A stretch of 64,000 nucleotides of DNA, taken from Vitrella brassicaformis. Its lineage: Eukaryota; Sar; Vitrellaceae. The stretch lies in assembly GCA_001179505.1 (NCBI GenBank), contig CDMY01000382.1, positions 1 through 64,000 on the forward strand, in the 5' to 3' direction. The translations under genes and the position numbers were made by a program. Below are positions 26,743 to 38,606 of this stretch, piece by piece (the stretch's first letter is position 1; every line of letters begins with the position of its first letter). Below the pieces are notes generated by a model. That model searched no databases. It had not been told where the DNA came from and worked only from the letters and a program-made list of their open reading frames with translations.

Positions 26743-27052
26743 CAGAGCTCACCTTGCTAGTTTCTTCCTCGCGTAAGTGTCTGTCTGTCTGTCTGTATGT
26801 CTGTCTGTTTATTTGTTTGCAGATTCCTCGCCTCACTCACGCCCCCGAAGCACGAACATTGGGTCAGTGCCAAGACGTTCTTTGCCTGTGCCGAGGGGCA
26901 GGGCTACTCGTGCGGCGCCGTAGACGACAGCGCCCTGACAAAGCGCTGCAAGCGCGAGACGGTGCCCCCACGTCTGCACACACGCCCAACGCACACAACA
27001 CAACACAGCACAGCACATCAGCTGTCTGTCTGTCTGCCTGCAGGAGGAATGA
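25863..27052 (+). CDS. Secreted PEBP-like (phosphatidylethanolamine-binding) protein
   Basis: Exons 25863-26156, 26255-26351, 26415-26512, 26590-26693, 26823-26961 and a terminal exon tentatively 27044-27052 give about 246 residues. The first 20 residues (MCGVAAVLGFVFVSSAMAG) form a signal peptide. The body follows the PEBP/RKIP fold order: LVLDLDAPHG (ligand-pocket DPDAP motif), GWVHWLVTDM (the WxHxLV strand), YKGPSPPSGTHRYVVYVF (the GPPxGxHRY motif). At least seven Cys in the mature region fit an extracellular protein. PEBPs bind anionic lipids or inhibit proteases and kinases; the role here is unknown. The last exon is uncertain: an alternative donor gives a longer tail to 27174. Confidence 0.75.
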
Positions 27053-27349
27053 CCTGCATGTATGTTATGTGTGGATCAAGCATGGGTCACCGAACTGAGC
27101 GGCTGAGCAGATGGATGGATGGATGGATGGATGGGCGGTGCATGGGGTGGACCGCGCTCTTTTTCATCTCCTGAATCAATGAAGGAGAGCATTGCTTGCA
27201 TGGCATTGCATTCAGCGTTCATAGCTACGTCTGGCTGTACAAGACATCAACCGACACAGACGACGATCTATACACACATACACACGCACATTTCCAGACT
27301 GTCTGGATGAACGACTTAATTGGTGATGGACACAGACGTACAGACAGAC

Positions 27350-27381
<32 letters not shown>

Positions 27382-27382
27382 G

Positions 27383-29387
27383 CTAGGGCTTGAACTGAGC
27401 GTCGAGCGCTCGTGACAGCCACTCCTTGAGCCTCCTGCTCATCTCCCACACATCGCCGTCAACCAACACACCTGACACATGACACACACCATGCATGACT
27501 CACACAGCTGGGGATCACCACACCCACTCGTCTGTCCATCAGCAGGCCGCCCAACCTACCTTTGTGCATCTGGATGGCCTCCAAGTGTGCCGTCACGCAC
27601 AGATACTCAGACATCTTCACACGCTGCGCACACGAGTAAGCAAGCATATAGGTCCAACAGCCAGCCAGCCCACCTTTCTGCCATCCCTCGATCATCTCAT
27701 TCTCACCACAGCATGCGTGTGCTCCACTGACGGCGCATCGACCACCGACACATCGACGCCCCTGTCCCAGTCGAAGGTCTTGCCATCACCAGACCTCTTG
27801 GCAGCCGACCACCAAATGGGCGAATCCTTGTGTGCCTGCCGGTTGGCCCTCAGCTGCTCCATGGCTGGCCTCAGGAGGGGGTCTTTCTCGTACTCGCGCT
27901 GGAAGCGGGTCAGCAGCGCCTCCCACACGAGCCACGCTGAGCCCTGACAGACAACAGAAGGAAGAGAAGGAAGAGAAGGAAGAGACAGAAAATGAATCAA
28001 TCGGTCGTCGGGCGAGCGCTGTCTGTTGTCTTGTCAGTCACCTTCTTGTGTGCGTTGAGGTGTGCGTTGAGCTTTGTGAATTCGTCTCTGGGCCCGCCAG
28101 TGGACAGCTCCACCACGCCAACCTTGCAGGACGGATCGATCGCCGCACCCTCCTCCCATCTGCACACACACACATACACACACACACACACACATGCGTG
28201 AGCTGCACTCTGTGTGCGGTTCCCCTGTGTGTGTGCATTTGTTGTCTCCCTCACTTGTGCAGTGCTGCAGCGGTCCCGGCTTTGAACGTCTGAAAAGGCT
28301 CAAGTGTGGGCGGCAGGGTGAATCCGAAGCTGAGGAACAGCTGAGGGTTTGACCGGTCGCCGTACGAGATGACGATCTCCTCACCCGCAGCAATCGCACG
28401 GCTCGCATTCACCTGACCGTGTGTACACACACCACACATCGATGGCACACATTGACGGACGCCCAGCATCAGCCAGCCCCATATCATCCATGCGGTCATT
28501 CTCTGTCTGTCTACCTGCAGCGAGTCGACGACGGCATCAAACTGCCAGCGGGCATTTGCGAATCTCGATGGCGCATGGTTCAGCAGGTCAGCGCCACACG
28601 GGACCACATCACCCAACCCATTTGCCACAGCCATGCTCCGCGACTGCAGCAGTGCCGTCGCCCGCATGAACGACTCCAGGCCAAACCTCGGCCCGAGAAT
28701 CCGCCTATCCACGTTGGCCAAAATCTTCCTGTGGTCCTGGGCGTAGAAACTCCGATGCTTGGCCGCAAGGGTGGCCAGGAGGGATGGGGAGGCATAGAGG
28801 GGCGGCGCCGCGTCGGTGTGGTTGCCGGCAGCTATGGCGGGTAGCGGAGGGGTGGGCAGCGAGGCGATCAGCTTCAGCCACGCCTCCCACAGAGAATGTA
28901 CCTCCTTAGTGCCCGAGATGACGGACAGAGGGGCGGCTGTGCCGTGTGTGTCGATGTGATCGAGGGCGAGAGCCATGAAGGCCTGCAGGGGCGCGTTGTG
29001 CTTCAGATGCAGGCCGGGGATCTTCTGCACCTCCGCCACCAGCGGGTGGATGCCCTCCACTGCCGAGCCCGTCAGCATCACCTTGCGTGGGATGGTCAAC
29101 AGCACCTCGTTGGCCGCTATTGCCCGACTGGCCACAATCCCTCGATGGCCGCGCTGCCCCTCAGAGCCATCCAATAAAGTGAGGGCGGCACTGATGTGGC
29201 CGTCGTTGGCTCCCATTGCCGTACGCAGTGCATCGAATGGCGTTGCAAGGGAGGTCGATTGGCCGACGATACTCCTCCATCTTGGCAGCACATGGGTGCT
29301 GAACAGACTGGCGATGACGGCTGACAGGGCGCCGAGGCAGATGAGGGAAAAGCGCCCGCTCCAATTGCCCGCCGCAGCGGCTCCCAT
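27383..29387 (-). CDS. SET-domain methyltransferase with N-terminal membrane anchor
   Basis: Six exons (28515-29387, 28255-28412, 28042-28159, 27707-27943, 27560-27623, 27383-27471) give 512 residues. A hydrophobic segment at residues 12-30 (FSLICLGALSAVIASLF) suggests a signal anchor or organellar leader. The split SET domain of the Rubisco LSMT/SETD3/SETD6 class follows: GHRGIVASRAIAANEVLLTIP at about residues 85-105, GADLLNHAPS (the NHxx SAM pocket motif), EEIVISYGDRSN with the catalytic Tyr, and FLSFGF. The C-terminal part corresponds to the Rubisco-LSMT substrate-binding domain. The substrate is unknown; in algae these enzymes often act in the plastid. Divergent from the CLC gene across 557 bp. 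Confidence 0.88.
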
Positions 29388-29944
29388 GTCAGTTCCGTGT
29401 GCACTCGCCGCGTGTACGAGATCTGAAAGAACAAAGAGATAGGAATAATGCACCGATCGTGCCTTCGCGCGGTCCTTTCCTTTCCTCACCTTTGTTTCCT
29501 GCGAGCTGTCGCAGAGCATCTGCGAGCTTAGCACACAAAAGGGGAAGGAGCTCTTGCGCGTGATTGGCCTTTCCTTCACTCACACGGTCGCGAGCGGCTC
29601 AAGAAATCGCTCAGGCGCATCGGAAAGGTGCGTTTTCTGAGTTGCTCTGAGGGGAGAGAGAACGAGGTGGAGGTTTCCTGTCCTACCTTGTCACGCGAGC
29701 CATCTGTCGACATGCGTAAGATAACACGCAACAGCGTAGAGAGAGAAGGCCGCCTCGCTGAGTGCGGGTGTGAATCAGACACTCTCATCTCTGTGTGGCG
29801 TGTTTGTGTGTTTGCGTGTTTGTGGACGGCTCTGATTGGCCACTATTGCAGGGGTGTCACTGGCCGGCGTGACTCGTGTGTGTTATTGCTTGGATGAAGA
29901 CGTGGAGGCAGCATGCCCGCGGGCGAGGCCTCTCACCTCAGCTT
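29388..29944. promoter_or_regulatory. Divergent promoter region, SET / CLC genes
   Basis: 557 bp between start codons. A perfect TGCGAGCTTA lies at 29521-29530 on the plus strand, about 135 nt from the SET start and 415 nt from the CLC start. An alternative CLC start at 29894 is in frame. Confidence 0.45.
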
Positions 29945-32900
29945 ATGGACAGTGACCGTCCCCTGCTGCGGACAAGCCAGGACAACGACAACCAGTCCGA
30001 CGTATTACCTACACACTCTCGCCAGACCCAACGCTCCACACGCTCGACAACTCGCCACGCCCCCCGGCCCGCCAATCGCAAAGACTACGACAGTCTGATC
30101 ACCCTCAGCGACTCAGACACCGACGAGCAAGACAAACAGCAGGGTCGTCACACTCCAGCCCCCCAATCGCTGGGCGCTCCCGCCATGATGACGGACACTT
30201 CCCCCCCTGGCGAGCACGGCGACCCCACTGCTCGCTCCCCCCTCCCCCTCTCTGCCACTGATATCGGTCCCGAAGGGCAGATCGGTCGCCCGGGTTTGGA
30301 GCCAGATGAGCCGCAGCCGCCGATGGACGAAGAGGAGACGGCCGAGATGCTGCCTCGGTCCACCACACAGGCGGCCGTCGGCCAGTGGCGGCAGCACTTC
30401 GTGAACTCGGTGCTGCGGGCCGACCGCGTATCGCCGACCACTTCGCCCCGCATCCGCGAGATGTTTTATCACCACGAGGAGGAGGCGCACGTTCCCACCC
30501 GCACCAGCTCACAGGACTTCGCCACCGTCGACTGGCGACACGACAGAGTGGCCTATGCGCGGCGTCAGCAGGAGCTGGAGCACTTCCAGGGCTTCTGTGC
30601 CACCTGCCGAGTGTACCTGGTCAAGGCTGAGGGCTGGATCTTCTGCGCGGCCATTGGTTTCATGGCTGCCGTGAGCGCCGCCTACATCGAGGTGGCCGGG
30701 GCGTACTTTGCTGACCTCAGGATCGGCATCTGCCGAGGCATGTTCTGGATGGATCGCAGGTAGGTAGCCCCCGCCCGGGCGCCACACAAGATATATTATC
30801 TATCGAGAGGCAGGCGGCCATGTCATGATTCTCGTGTGTGTCTGGTCTGTGTGGCTCGTGTGTGTTAGGTATTGTTGCGGCAGTGATTTTGCGGTAGATT
30901 TCGCGCACAACCGTTGTCTGAAGGAGAGCGAGGATGTCATCGACCACCACGACCACCCCAACGAGTTCGACCACACCTCCTGGCTCTCCTGGGCCACAGT
31001 CCTGGGCATCAACGAACACAACTACCTGGCCGCCTACTTGGCCGACTACCTCGTGTACGTCATCATCGCCATCGTCATGGCCTGCATTGCCGCCTGGCTC
31101 GTCCGCTCATACGCCAAGGCCGCGTCGGGCTCGGGGATCCCCGAGGTCAAGACCATCCTGGGCGGCTTCGTGATGAAGGGCACTCTGGGGGCCTGGACGC
31201 TGGCCATCAAGTGTGTGGGGCTGGGGCTCGCCGTGGCCAGCGGCCTGGCGCTCGGCAAGGAGGGCCCGCTCGTCCACGTGGCCTGCTGCTGGGCGAACCT
31301 TCTCTCCAGACTCTCGCTCAAGGTACCGTACCCGATCACCGCACCCAGCAGTCCATATGGTATGCAGTTTCTGTTTGAGTGTGTTGTGTTGTGTTGTGTC
31401 TGCCATGCAGTATCACGACAACGAGATGAAGAAGCGCGAGCTCATCTCAGCTGCAGCCGCGGCAGGTGTGTCGGTGGCCTTCGGGGCGCCCCTCGGCGGC
31501 GTGTTGTTCTCGCTCGAGGAGGTGTCGACCTACTTCCCGCCCAAGACGCTGTGGAAGAGTTTTTTTTGTGCGGTGGTGGCCGCCCTGACCCTCAAGTGGA
31601 TCGACCCAAGGAGCACCGGGGCCCTCACAATGTTCCAAATCGACTACATTTCGCTGCTCGGGTCAGTCAGAAAACAGCAAGGGGAGAGAGAGAGAGAGAG
31701 GGACCGTGTGTATGTTTGCGTGTCTGTGGTATCTCTCTCTCCGTGTGTCTGTCTGCAGGACTTATCAGATCATCGAGCTGATCCCATTCGCCCTGCTGGG
31801 TCTGATGGGCGGGCTGCTGGGCGCGCTGTTCATCCACCTCAACATCCGCTGGTCGGCCAGCAAGCGCAACAACCCCACCATCCAGGCCAGCCCTGTCCTA
31901 GAGATGATGATCCTCACTCTTTGCACGGCCGTCATCAACTACCTCCTTCCCATGATGCGCGGCCCCGCCAGTGTGCTGCTGGAGCAGCTGTTCGGGCGGT
32001 GTGGGTCGACGGACAACCCAGACATGTTCTCAATGTGTTCCAAGAGCACTGACAGCTTCACCGAATATGACGTGGACTGGGGCATCTTTCTCTCGCTCTT
32101 CGCCGTCATGGTGCTGAGGTTCGTCCAGGCCGTCTTCACCTTCGGCAGCCCAGTGCCGGCGGGGCTCTTCATCCCTTCTCTCACCGTACAGACAGCCTGC
32201 CTGCGGGACGGGGGGGACCCACACGCGCATCCGTGTGATGGGATACCTACCCACTTGTGTGTGTGTGTCTTGTGGAGCAGATCGGTGCGTGTTTCGGTCG
32301 TTTGGTGGGTCTGCTGATGATTCGTTTGAACAACGCGATCCCGCTGATCCAGGAGTGCCACAAGTGCATCCAGCCGGGCATCTACGCCATGGTGGGGGCG
32401 GCAGCCATGCTCGGCGGCGTCACCCGCATGACCATCTCACTGGTAGGTACACGCGCATCCATCGCACCCACACAAACCATCCATCCATCCATCCCATCAG
32501 AGAGGCAGCACCGCACATGTGTGTGTGTCTTGCCTTGTCTTGGTGTGTGTGCAGGTTGTGATAATGTTTGAGTTGACGGGCGGTCTGAGTTACATTGTGC
32601 CGTTCATGATATCGGTCATGATATCCAAATGGGTCGGCGACGCCTTTTTCCCGGGCGTATACGACTGCTACATCCGGCTCAAGGGATACCCCTACCTGGA
32701 GTCGTCAGCTGACGTAACAGCCAAACCACACACACACACACACACAGCTCCCATCCGTCTGTGCGCATGGCATGGTGTTTGTGTGCAGGTGACCTTCACG
32801 GCTCGCGCGTGTGACATAATGGAGGACCGGCTGGTGGTCATCACTCTCGAGGGCAACACCATCGCATCCCTCCAGCAAAAACTGACAAGGTCAGCCGCCC

Positions 32901-34301
32901 CACCCCCCCACTACAGTCTCAGCAGACACGGATACCCACGTCCCATGCTTGTGTGTGTCTGTGTGCGCAGGTACAGCTTCAGCGGATATCCTCTGGTCAG
33001 CACGCGCAAGGACATGATCCTCCTGGGCTACATCGCCTCCAAGGACCTCGCCAACGCACTCGACAAGGCACTCGAGAACCCCGAGGTCCGCGGCACCACC
33101 ATGTGCAGATTCCTCAAGTACTCACGGGTACTCGGGATGATGTCAGCCGCTAGGGCGAGGGCGAGAGGTGAGTCTGTCAGCGAGCAGCCAAACCACCAAC
33201 CAATGGCCATCTTCATTCATTGATGTGTGTGTCAGCCGCGGCGGGCGCGACCCCTTTGTCGGTGAGTTTTGCGGGTCGGGCGGCGAGTGTGGTCATGACG
33301 CCGTCGCCCCGCCAGTTGCCCACGGCTGAGGACCTGGTGAGCTATGGCGGGGAGCCGTTTGTGGACCTGAGCGACATAGTGGACGAGCACATCATCCAGC
33401 TGGTGCCTGAGACGCCACTCGGACAGATATACAACATGTTCAGGCAACTCGGACTCAGGTGAATGCGATGTAGGTGGTGGGGACACATCATCCACTGACT
33501 CACACGTGTGTGTGTGTGTGTGTGTGTAGGTTCTGTCTGCTGACGCGGCACGGCAAGCTCGAAGGCATTCTGACGAAGAAGGTGGGAGCGGAGAGCTGAC
33601 TGACACAGACAGACAGCCAAGACACATGTGCACCGTACCCCAACGTTGACCCACCTGACCTGCTGTGCTGTGACCGCCAGACGTTTTTGACGCACATGGA
33701 GCTGGCTCACCCAGCGGACCTGCCCAACATCCACACACCCCTGCCCTACCCCACTCCCAACCGACGAGGCCGCGACACACAGATCGAAGTCACAGCAGAC
33801 TCCCCCGCACACGGGCCTCTGGTAAGCCAATGTGGCCCACCACACCACACCACACGACAGGACACCAGCGATGAATGCACTGCACAATCCAATTCACCAT
33901 GTGTGTGTCTGTCTGTGTGTGATCCCATCACATAGGTGATGACGGCGAGCTCCGAGCAGGCCCCCCGGATCATTGTGCCGCCCAAGCTGCCCACCACCTA
34001 TTCCACTCCCGCCCAGCTGACGGCGCGGCGAGAGAGGGCCGCCACGGAGGCCGGCACATCGCTGCCGCAGACCACTCCCCCAGACATGAACGGCGACGGA
34101 CACCTGCAGGAGAGCAATGGCTCGAGCCGGGAGGACGACAGGGCGCGGCTCATCGATGTGGAGACGCCGCCAAGAGACCCCCGGCGGCAGGTCAGCGAGC
34201 CGGGCAGCAGCAGATATGGCGGCAGTGGGGGGAGTGGTGGTGGGGGTGGCAGGCAGAGCGACGGTGACGCGCCTGGCAATACCAAGGAGGGAGAGCCATA
34301 G
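29945..34301 (+). CDS. CLC family chloride/proton exchanger
   Basis: Twelve exons (29945-30759, 30869-31322, 31411-31661, 31759-32185, 32281-32442, 32555-32713, 32789-32889, 32971-33167, 33236-33458, 33530-33581, 33681-33821, 33936-34301) give 1115 residues. The CLC signature is complete: [17 protein letters not shown] with the gating Glu, the [10 protein letters not shown] segment holding the internal proton Glu, [12 protein letters not shown], and a terminal Tyr-containing helix. Two Glu residues in these places identify a 2Cl-/H+ exchanger of the endosomal CLC-3/4/5 type rather than a channel. Two CBS domains follow (about residues 690-760 and 830-900). The long N-terminal tail has a DRPLL dileucine-like signal; the C-terminal tail is Gly/Ser-rich and polar. 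Expected on acidic vesicles or vacuole. Confidence 0.95.
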
Positions 34302-35054
34302 CTTTAGCCGCAGACAGACAGGAGAACTGATGGATGATGCACTCACAGACAGACAGACAGACAGACAAGGGCTGACTGACACGTGTGGTGTCTGTCGTGT
34401 GGGGTGCGTGCCGTTTGTTTCTATCGGACATGTGTACGTCCGTATCCGCTGGCCGGCCAGCCGGGGGATCGGTGGAGGTTTGTTTGTCTGGTCGTCTCGA
34501 TACGCTCGTATCGGCTCCCTCGGGTTTTTTCAGTGCGAGCGAGCGAGCGACCCCTCCGCCTTCACGGCTGGCTGTCTCCCTCCCTGCCTCCCTCGCTATG
34601 TCTGTGGCCCTCTGCGTTCGCTGGCCCGTTGGTTCGTAGGGTGTGGGAGAGAGAGGGGGTGGGCGATTGGCTGGCTGGGTGGTTTCAGATGGGATGAGCT
34701 CGGCCTCAGCTCCCCTGGTCTGACTGACAGCAAACAGAGAGCCGTAGATAGATGACGTTGCTATCGTCGTGTTTGTGCGTTGTCCTGGCGGCTGCGCGAT
34801 GTGTGCGTTGTCCTGGCGGCTGCGCGATGTGGTGGCATTCGGCACTGGATTGTGGGCAGCGCACGCAGACACGATTGGTCGCCTGTGTGAGCAGCCTACG
34901 AGCCGCAGCTGTATGCCGTCCGTCCGTCCAGCCAGCCAGCCATCCCGACAATCTTGCTATATCTCACTGACTGTCGAGTGTCTTCATACCTTCGTGTGTG
35001 AGTGTGAGTGGTCAGCCGATGTCCTGTCGTCTGAGCAGCCAAGTGCTGGCGAGA

Positions 35055-35091
<37 letters not shown>

Positions 35092-35457
35092 TGTGAGGGG
35101 CCGCTCTGACCGTTTTTGAGCTCCGTGAGTGATATTCCTTCCGTGCACCCGACTGACAATTGCGTGCCACGCTCTCTGTATGAGGCTGTACGTGTTGCGT
35201 GTGCGTTAAATGCGTTTGTGTATGTGTGTGGACTCATCCACCACATCTATCTATGTGGTGTATGTGTTTGAACGCATCGTCTACCTACCTTGTCTAAACC
35301 ATCCACGCGTGTGCGTGTGTGTGTCATTCCCATCATGCGAGGCAGCCACACAACCACCATTCGTTGACTCATTCAAACACACGACATGTCGATGCGATAA
35401 GAGTCCGCAGTCTCGGCCTACTTGTCGATTCGATCTGAGACCACCATCCACCCACCT
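34302..35457. other. Long 3' spacer between convergent genes
   Basis: No supported exon. Contains CAGACAGA repeats (34341-34363), a perfect 28-bp tandem duplication at 34774-34829 and a (CT)n(GT)n tract at 35057-35095. Confidence 0.5.
34774..34829. repeat. Perfect 28-bp tandem duplication
   Basis: The 28-nt unit beginning TGTGCGTTGTCCTGG occurs at 34774-34801 and again at 34802-34829 without mismatch, in noncoding DNA between convergent genes. A recent slippage or replication event is the simplest reading. Confidence 0.85.
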
Positions 35458-36485
35458 CTATCTTGGCAGCTGCACTGTGTGTGTCCCCTTCTCGGCCGCC
35501 GTCTGCAGCAAAGCCGTCATGCCACTCTCACTGCTACCATCCTCATCAACCTGCAATCGGAGGGCAGCACACACATACACGCGCTCACACACGCCATCCA
35601 CACAGATGTGTGTACCTCGACAGTTGCCTGTGCCTGCTGGTTGTCGTATGCAGCGGGAGCGTCCGTGCCCTCGTCAGTGGCTCCGTCTGTCCCCTGCTCT
35701 CCCGGCAATGGGCCCAATGTGTTCTACACACACACACACACACACATGCATCCGTCTCTCTCGAGCAGGGTGTAAATGTGAAAGGGTGTGTGCGTATGTC
35801 TGTCTGACCGTGACTATTCTGTAAGTCCTGTGTGTGGGAGGTGGCGAGTACTGCAGCGGCACCAGGCGGGGCTGCGGATTGGGCTGGACGAAGGCTGTCT
35901 GGTCGACGGCCGTCCCCTGCTGCACCAGGGGGACCTGACAACAAACAACACAGTGGGATGTCACATGCCATGCGTGTCTCCTCTTGCCCTTCCCACCTCC
36001 AGATCTTCGTCTTGCTCTTGTTGCTGTCGCTGTCGCTGTCGTTGGCGTGAGGAGGAGGACATCACAAACTCACGGGCGTCGGGCACAGACGACTGCTGCA
36101 GAAACAAACAGGGAACATCTGAACACACTGACTGGAATGCTTCGGTCTCCTTGCAAGGGTACTTCCTGATCTCTGCCGTCGTCTTGTATACTCCCTCCTC
36201 CCTCCCCGCCCCTGTTGTCCCCCTTAATACGATACCCCAGGTCTTGAGCAGCCTCCCGCAGACTGCTGCTCGTCGCACTGCCTACCAGGGCCGCCTGTGG
36301 CTGCGCCATTCTGTTCTGAATACCGCGTCTCACCGGGTGAGGGGGCGATTGTCTGGGTGGGGTTAGTAGATGTGTCAGATTATGGTTGGTGGAGTCAGCC
36401 AGGATGTCAGAGATGGTCTGCTCCTCCTGAAGTCAACTCAAGATGGATCAATAAATGAGAACTGCTGTTTGCTTGTTTCCTCTCC

Positions 36486-36526
<41 letters not shown>

Positions 36527-37855
36527 TCTGGGGGGATGGGGGAAGGCACCGACGCGTGCTAGTTGCTGCTGCAGATTGAGTAGGTCTGCTTCTCGGCTGT
36601 CCAGGGCCGCCTCGCGCACCTCCAACCAGCCCTCGCGCTGCATACATAAGGATAGCCAGCCAGTGCCAGCCACAACACCACACACAGACATGACAGACGA
36701 CTTCCATGGCTTCCTCTCATTGACCTTTTCCAAGTCTTGCAGCATCCTCAGCGCCATATCGCCCCCCTCCCCCGCCCCCCGGCGCAGCTGCTGCACACCT
36801 GATGTGGCCGTTGACTTCAGACGGGCTGCCGGTGGCTGTTGTGGCTGTTGTTGTGGGTGTTCTTGTGGCTGTTGGTTCCATGCCGGCACCATGGCCGCCT
36901 CGTTCTGCTGCGGGGCCCTCTCGTACTCGGCATACTGCTGCTGGAGGCCGGCCACATATCGCTGGTAGTCACTGGGCGAGTGGGGAGCATAGACATTGCG
37001 CCGCTGCGCCAACAGGGGTAGTGGGTGGGTATTGCTCACTCGAGGCACCTTCTCCCGTGCGACAGACGAGTATATCACTGTGGCGGGCAGCCGCTGCTGA
37101 GTGGGCTGCCCTGCCGTCGCAATGGATGGGACCATTCGCCGCAGCTGGTTCAGCTGGTCATGCGACATCCTCTTCATCTTGGTCAGCACAATCCGCTGGT
37201 CCAGCCGCACAGTGTCCGCTGCATTGCTGAGGCACTGTGTGTTCCCGGGCGTCGCGTAGGCGAAGTAGTTGGACGAGTTGCCGAGGTAAGTGGCCATGTC
37301 GAGAGCCACAGAGGGCGCCTGGCCGTCAGGGAGCACCGTGCCGTAGACAGCCGGGGTGTGGTCGAGGACCATCCGCATCAGATGGCTGTCAGTCTCCCCG
37401 GCCTTGAACAGCAGCGACACCCCCAGTGTGCGGCCAGAAGTGCCCCTGTGGGCAATGACCACCTCCAGAGGGAACCGCTGAGCGCTCTCTCCCAGCGTGT
37501 GCTGCGACGGCGAATGGATATCGACGAACAGCGCTGCAAATTGCTCGCCCTTGTAGATCAGGCCCCCGAAAGAGGGCGCGGTCAGCCGCAGCCCGCTGCC
37601 GTCATTTTGCACAGCAAATAGGGTGGTTGGGGCGTAGTCGAGCACCAGCTGGCCATCCTCCGGCACAAAGGGCGGCTGGATGTTGATCGGGCCCTGCTGC
37701 ACCGAACAGCTGGAAGCCGCTTGAAGGTTGAGGTCTGCACCAGAATCTGCAAGCGCAAGGGCCGCGGGAGGAAAATGGCAAAGGGAAGCCAGCAGCAGCA
37801 GGGCCAGACGACGAACGCTGCAAGGGCTTTTCATCTCAAGAAGTCGCCATCCCAC
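35458..37855 (-). CDS. Secreted carbonic-anhydrase-related protein, zinc ligands lost
   Basis: First exon 36725-37855, then about six small exons to a stop at 35458. Start MGWRLLEMKS or the internal MKSPCSVRR at 37834; either gives a signal peptide (LALLLLASLCHFPPAALA). Residues 45-280 follow the alpha-carbonic anhydrase order: QQGPINIQPP (QSPINI), LVLDYAP, VQNDGSGLRL, GLIYKGEQF, VDIHSPSQHTLGE, FPLEVVIAHRG. In active enzymes three His bind zinc (HxH and a later ELHLVH). Here they read Asp-x-His and Val, so only one ligand survives. Apicomplexan carbonic-anhydrase-related proteins with lost ligands are known from Toxoplasma secretory organelles. The C-terminal 200+ residues are Gln-, Pro- and Ser-rich low complexity with short predicted helices. 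No membrane anchor seen. Confidence 0.75.
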
Positions 37856-38606
37856 GACGTATCCTACGAGAGCAGCGATGTGCCGAACAATTGGTGTCGG
37901 AGAAGGCCTCTGAGTCTTCCCCGTGGATTATCAGGCCGACGGATGGTCGTAAACGATGCCCGGACCGCAAATGAAGTGCGCAGGCCGCAAACAGGCCTCA
38001 GCGATGAGTTCCTTGCCGCAGATCTTGGAGTGAGTTGGGGTAGGAGGAAAACAAGCGAGGGTGCCCTTCCTGTGTAGAGAGAATGGACACTAATGACGTT
38101 TGCACTTACAGCATGGCAGCAGTGGTCGGTCGGCACATGATGCAAAGGCAGACAGACGAACAGGCAGACATTTAGGGCAATGCGTCTTGACTCATTGGGT
38201 TGAGTAAATGCAGACGTACAGAATTTCCCTTCTGACGCACACATGACGTGCGGTCCACCCACCTTTTTCACATACCTGGCAGTACCCTTGCATGCACTAC
38301 ATCCACACACACACACACACACACACACAGCAGAGAGCAAAAAGCAGGACAAAAGAGCAAAAAGCGCCGCAGCGCGCCAAAGGGCAATGCAAAAAGTGCT
38401 GGCCCGTCTCGCCAACCAAACCACGGCATACACACATACATGCGCCTGTCATCCCTCACTTGCACCAAACTGTCTGTCTGTCCGTCTGACGCCTCCCTCT
38501 CTACTGCCGTCCCCATGGAAGAATGTGTACCATCACATAACTGTGAGCTCGGATCAGCAGCTGCCACAGCAGCGATGTCCACAGCTGCCGCCACCAATGC
38601 ACCACC
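37856..38606. other. Spacer upstream of carbonic-anhydrase-related gene
   Basis: No supported exon. Contains a (CA)n tract at about 38304-38329 and a CTGTCTGTCTGTCCGTCTG stretch at about 38470-38488. It holds the promoter of the gene to the left and the 3' flank of the Cys-rich gene to the right. Confidence 0.4.
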
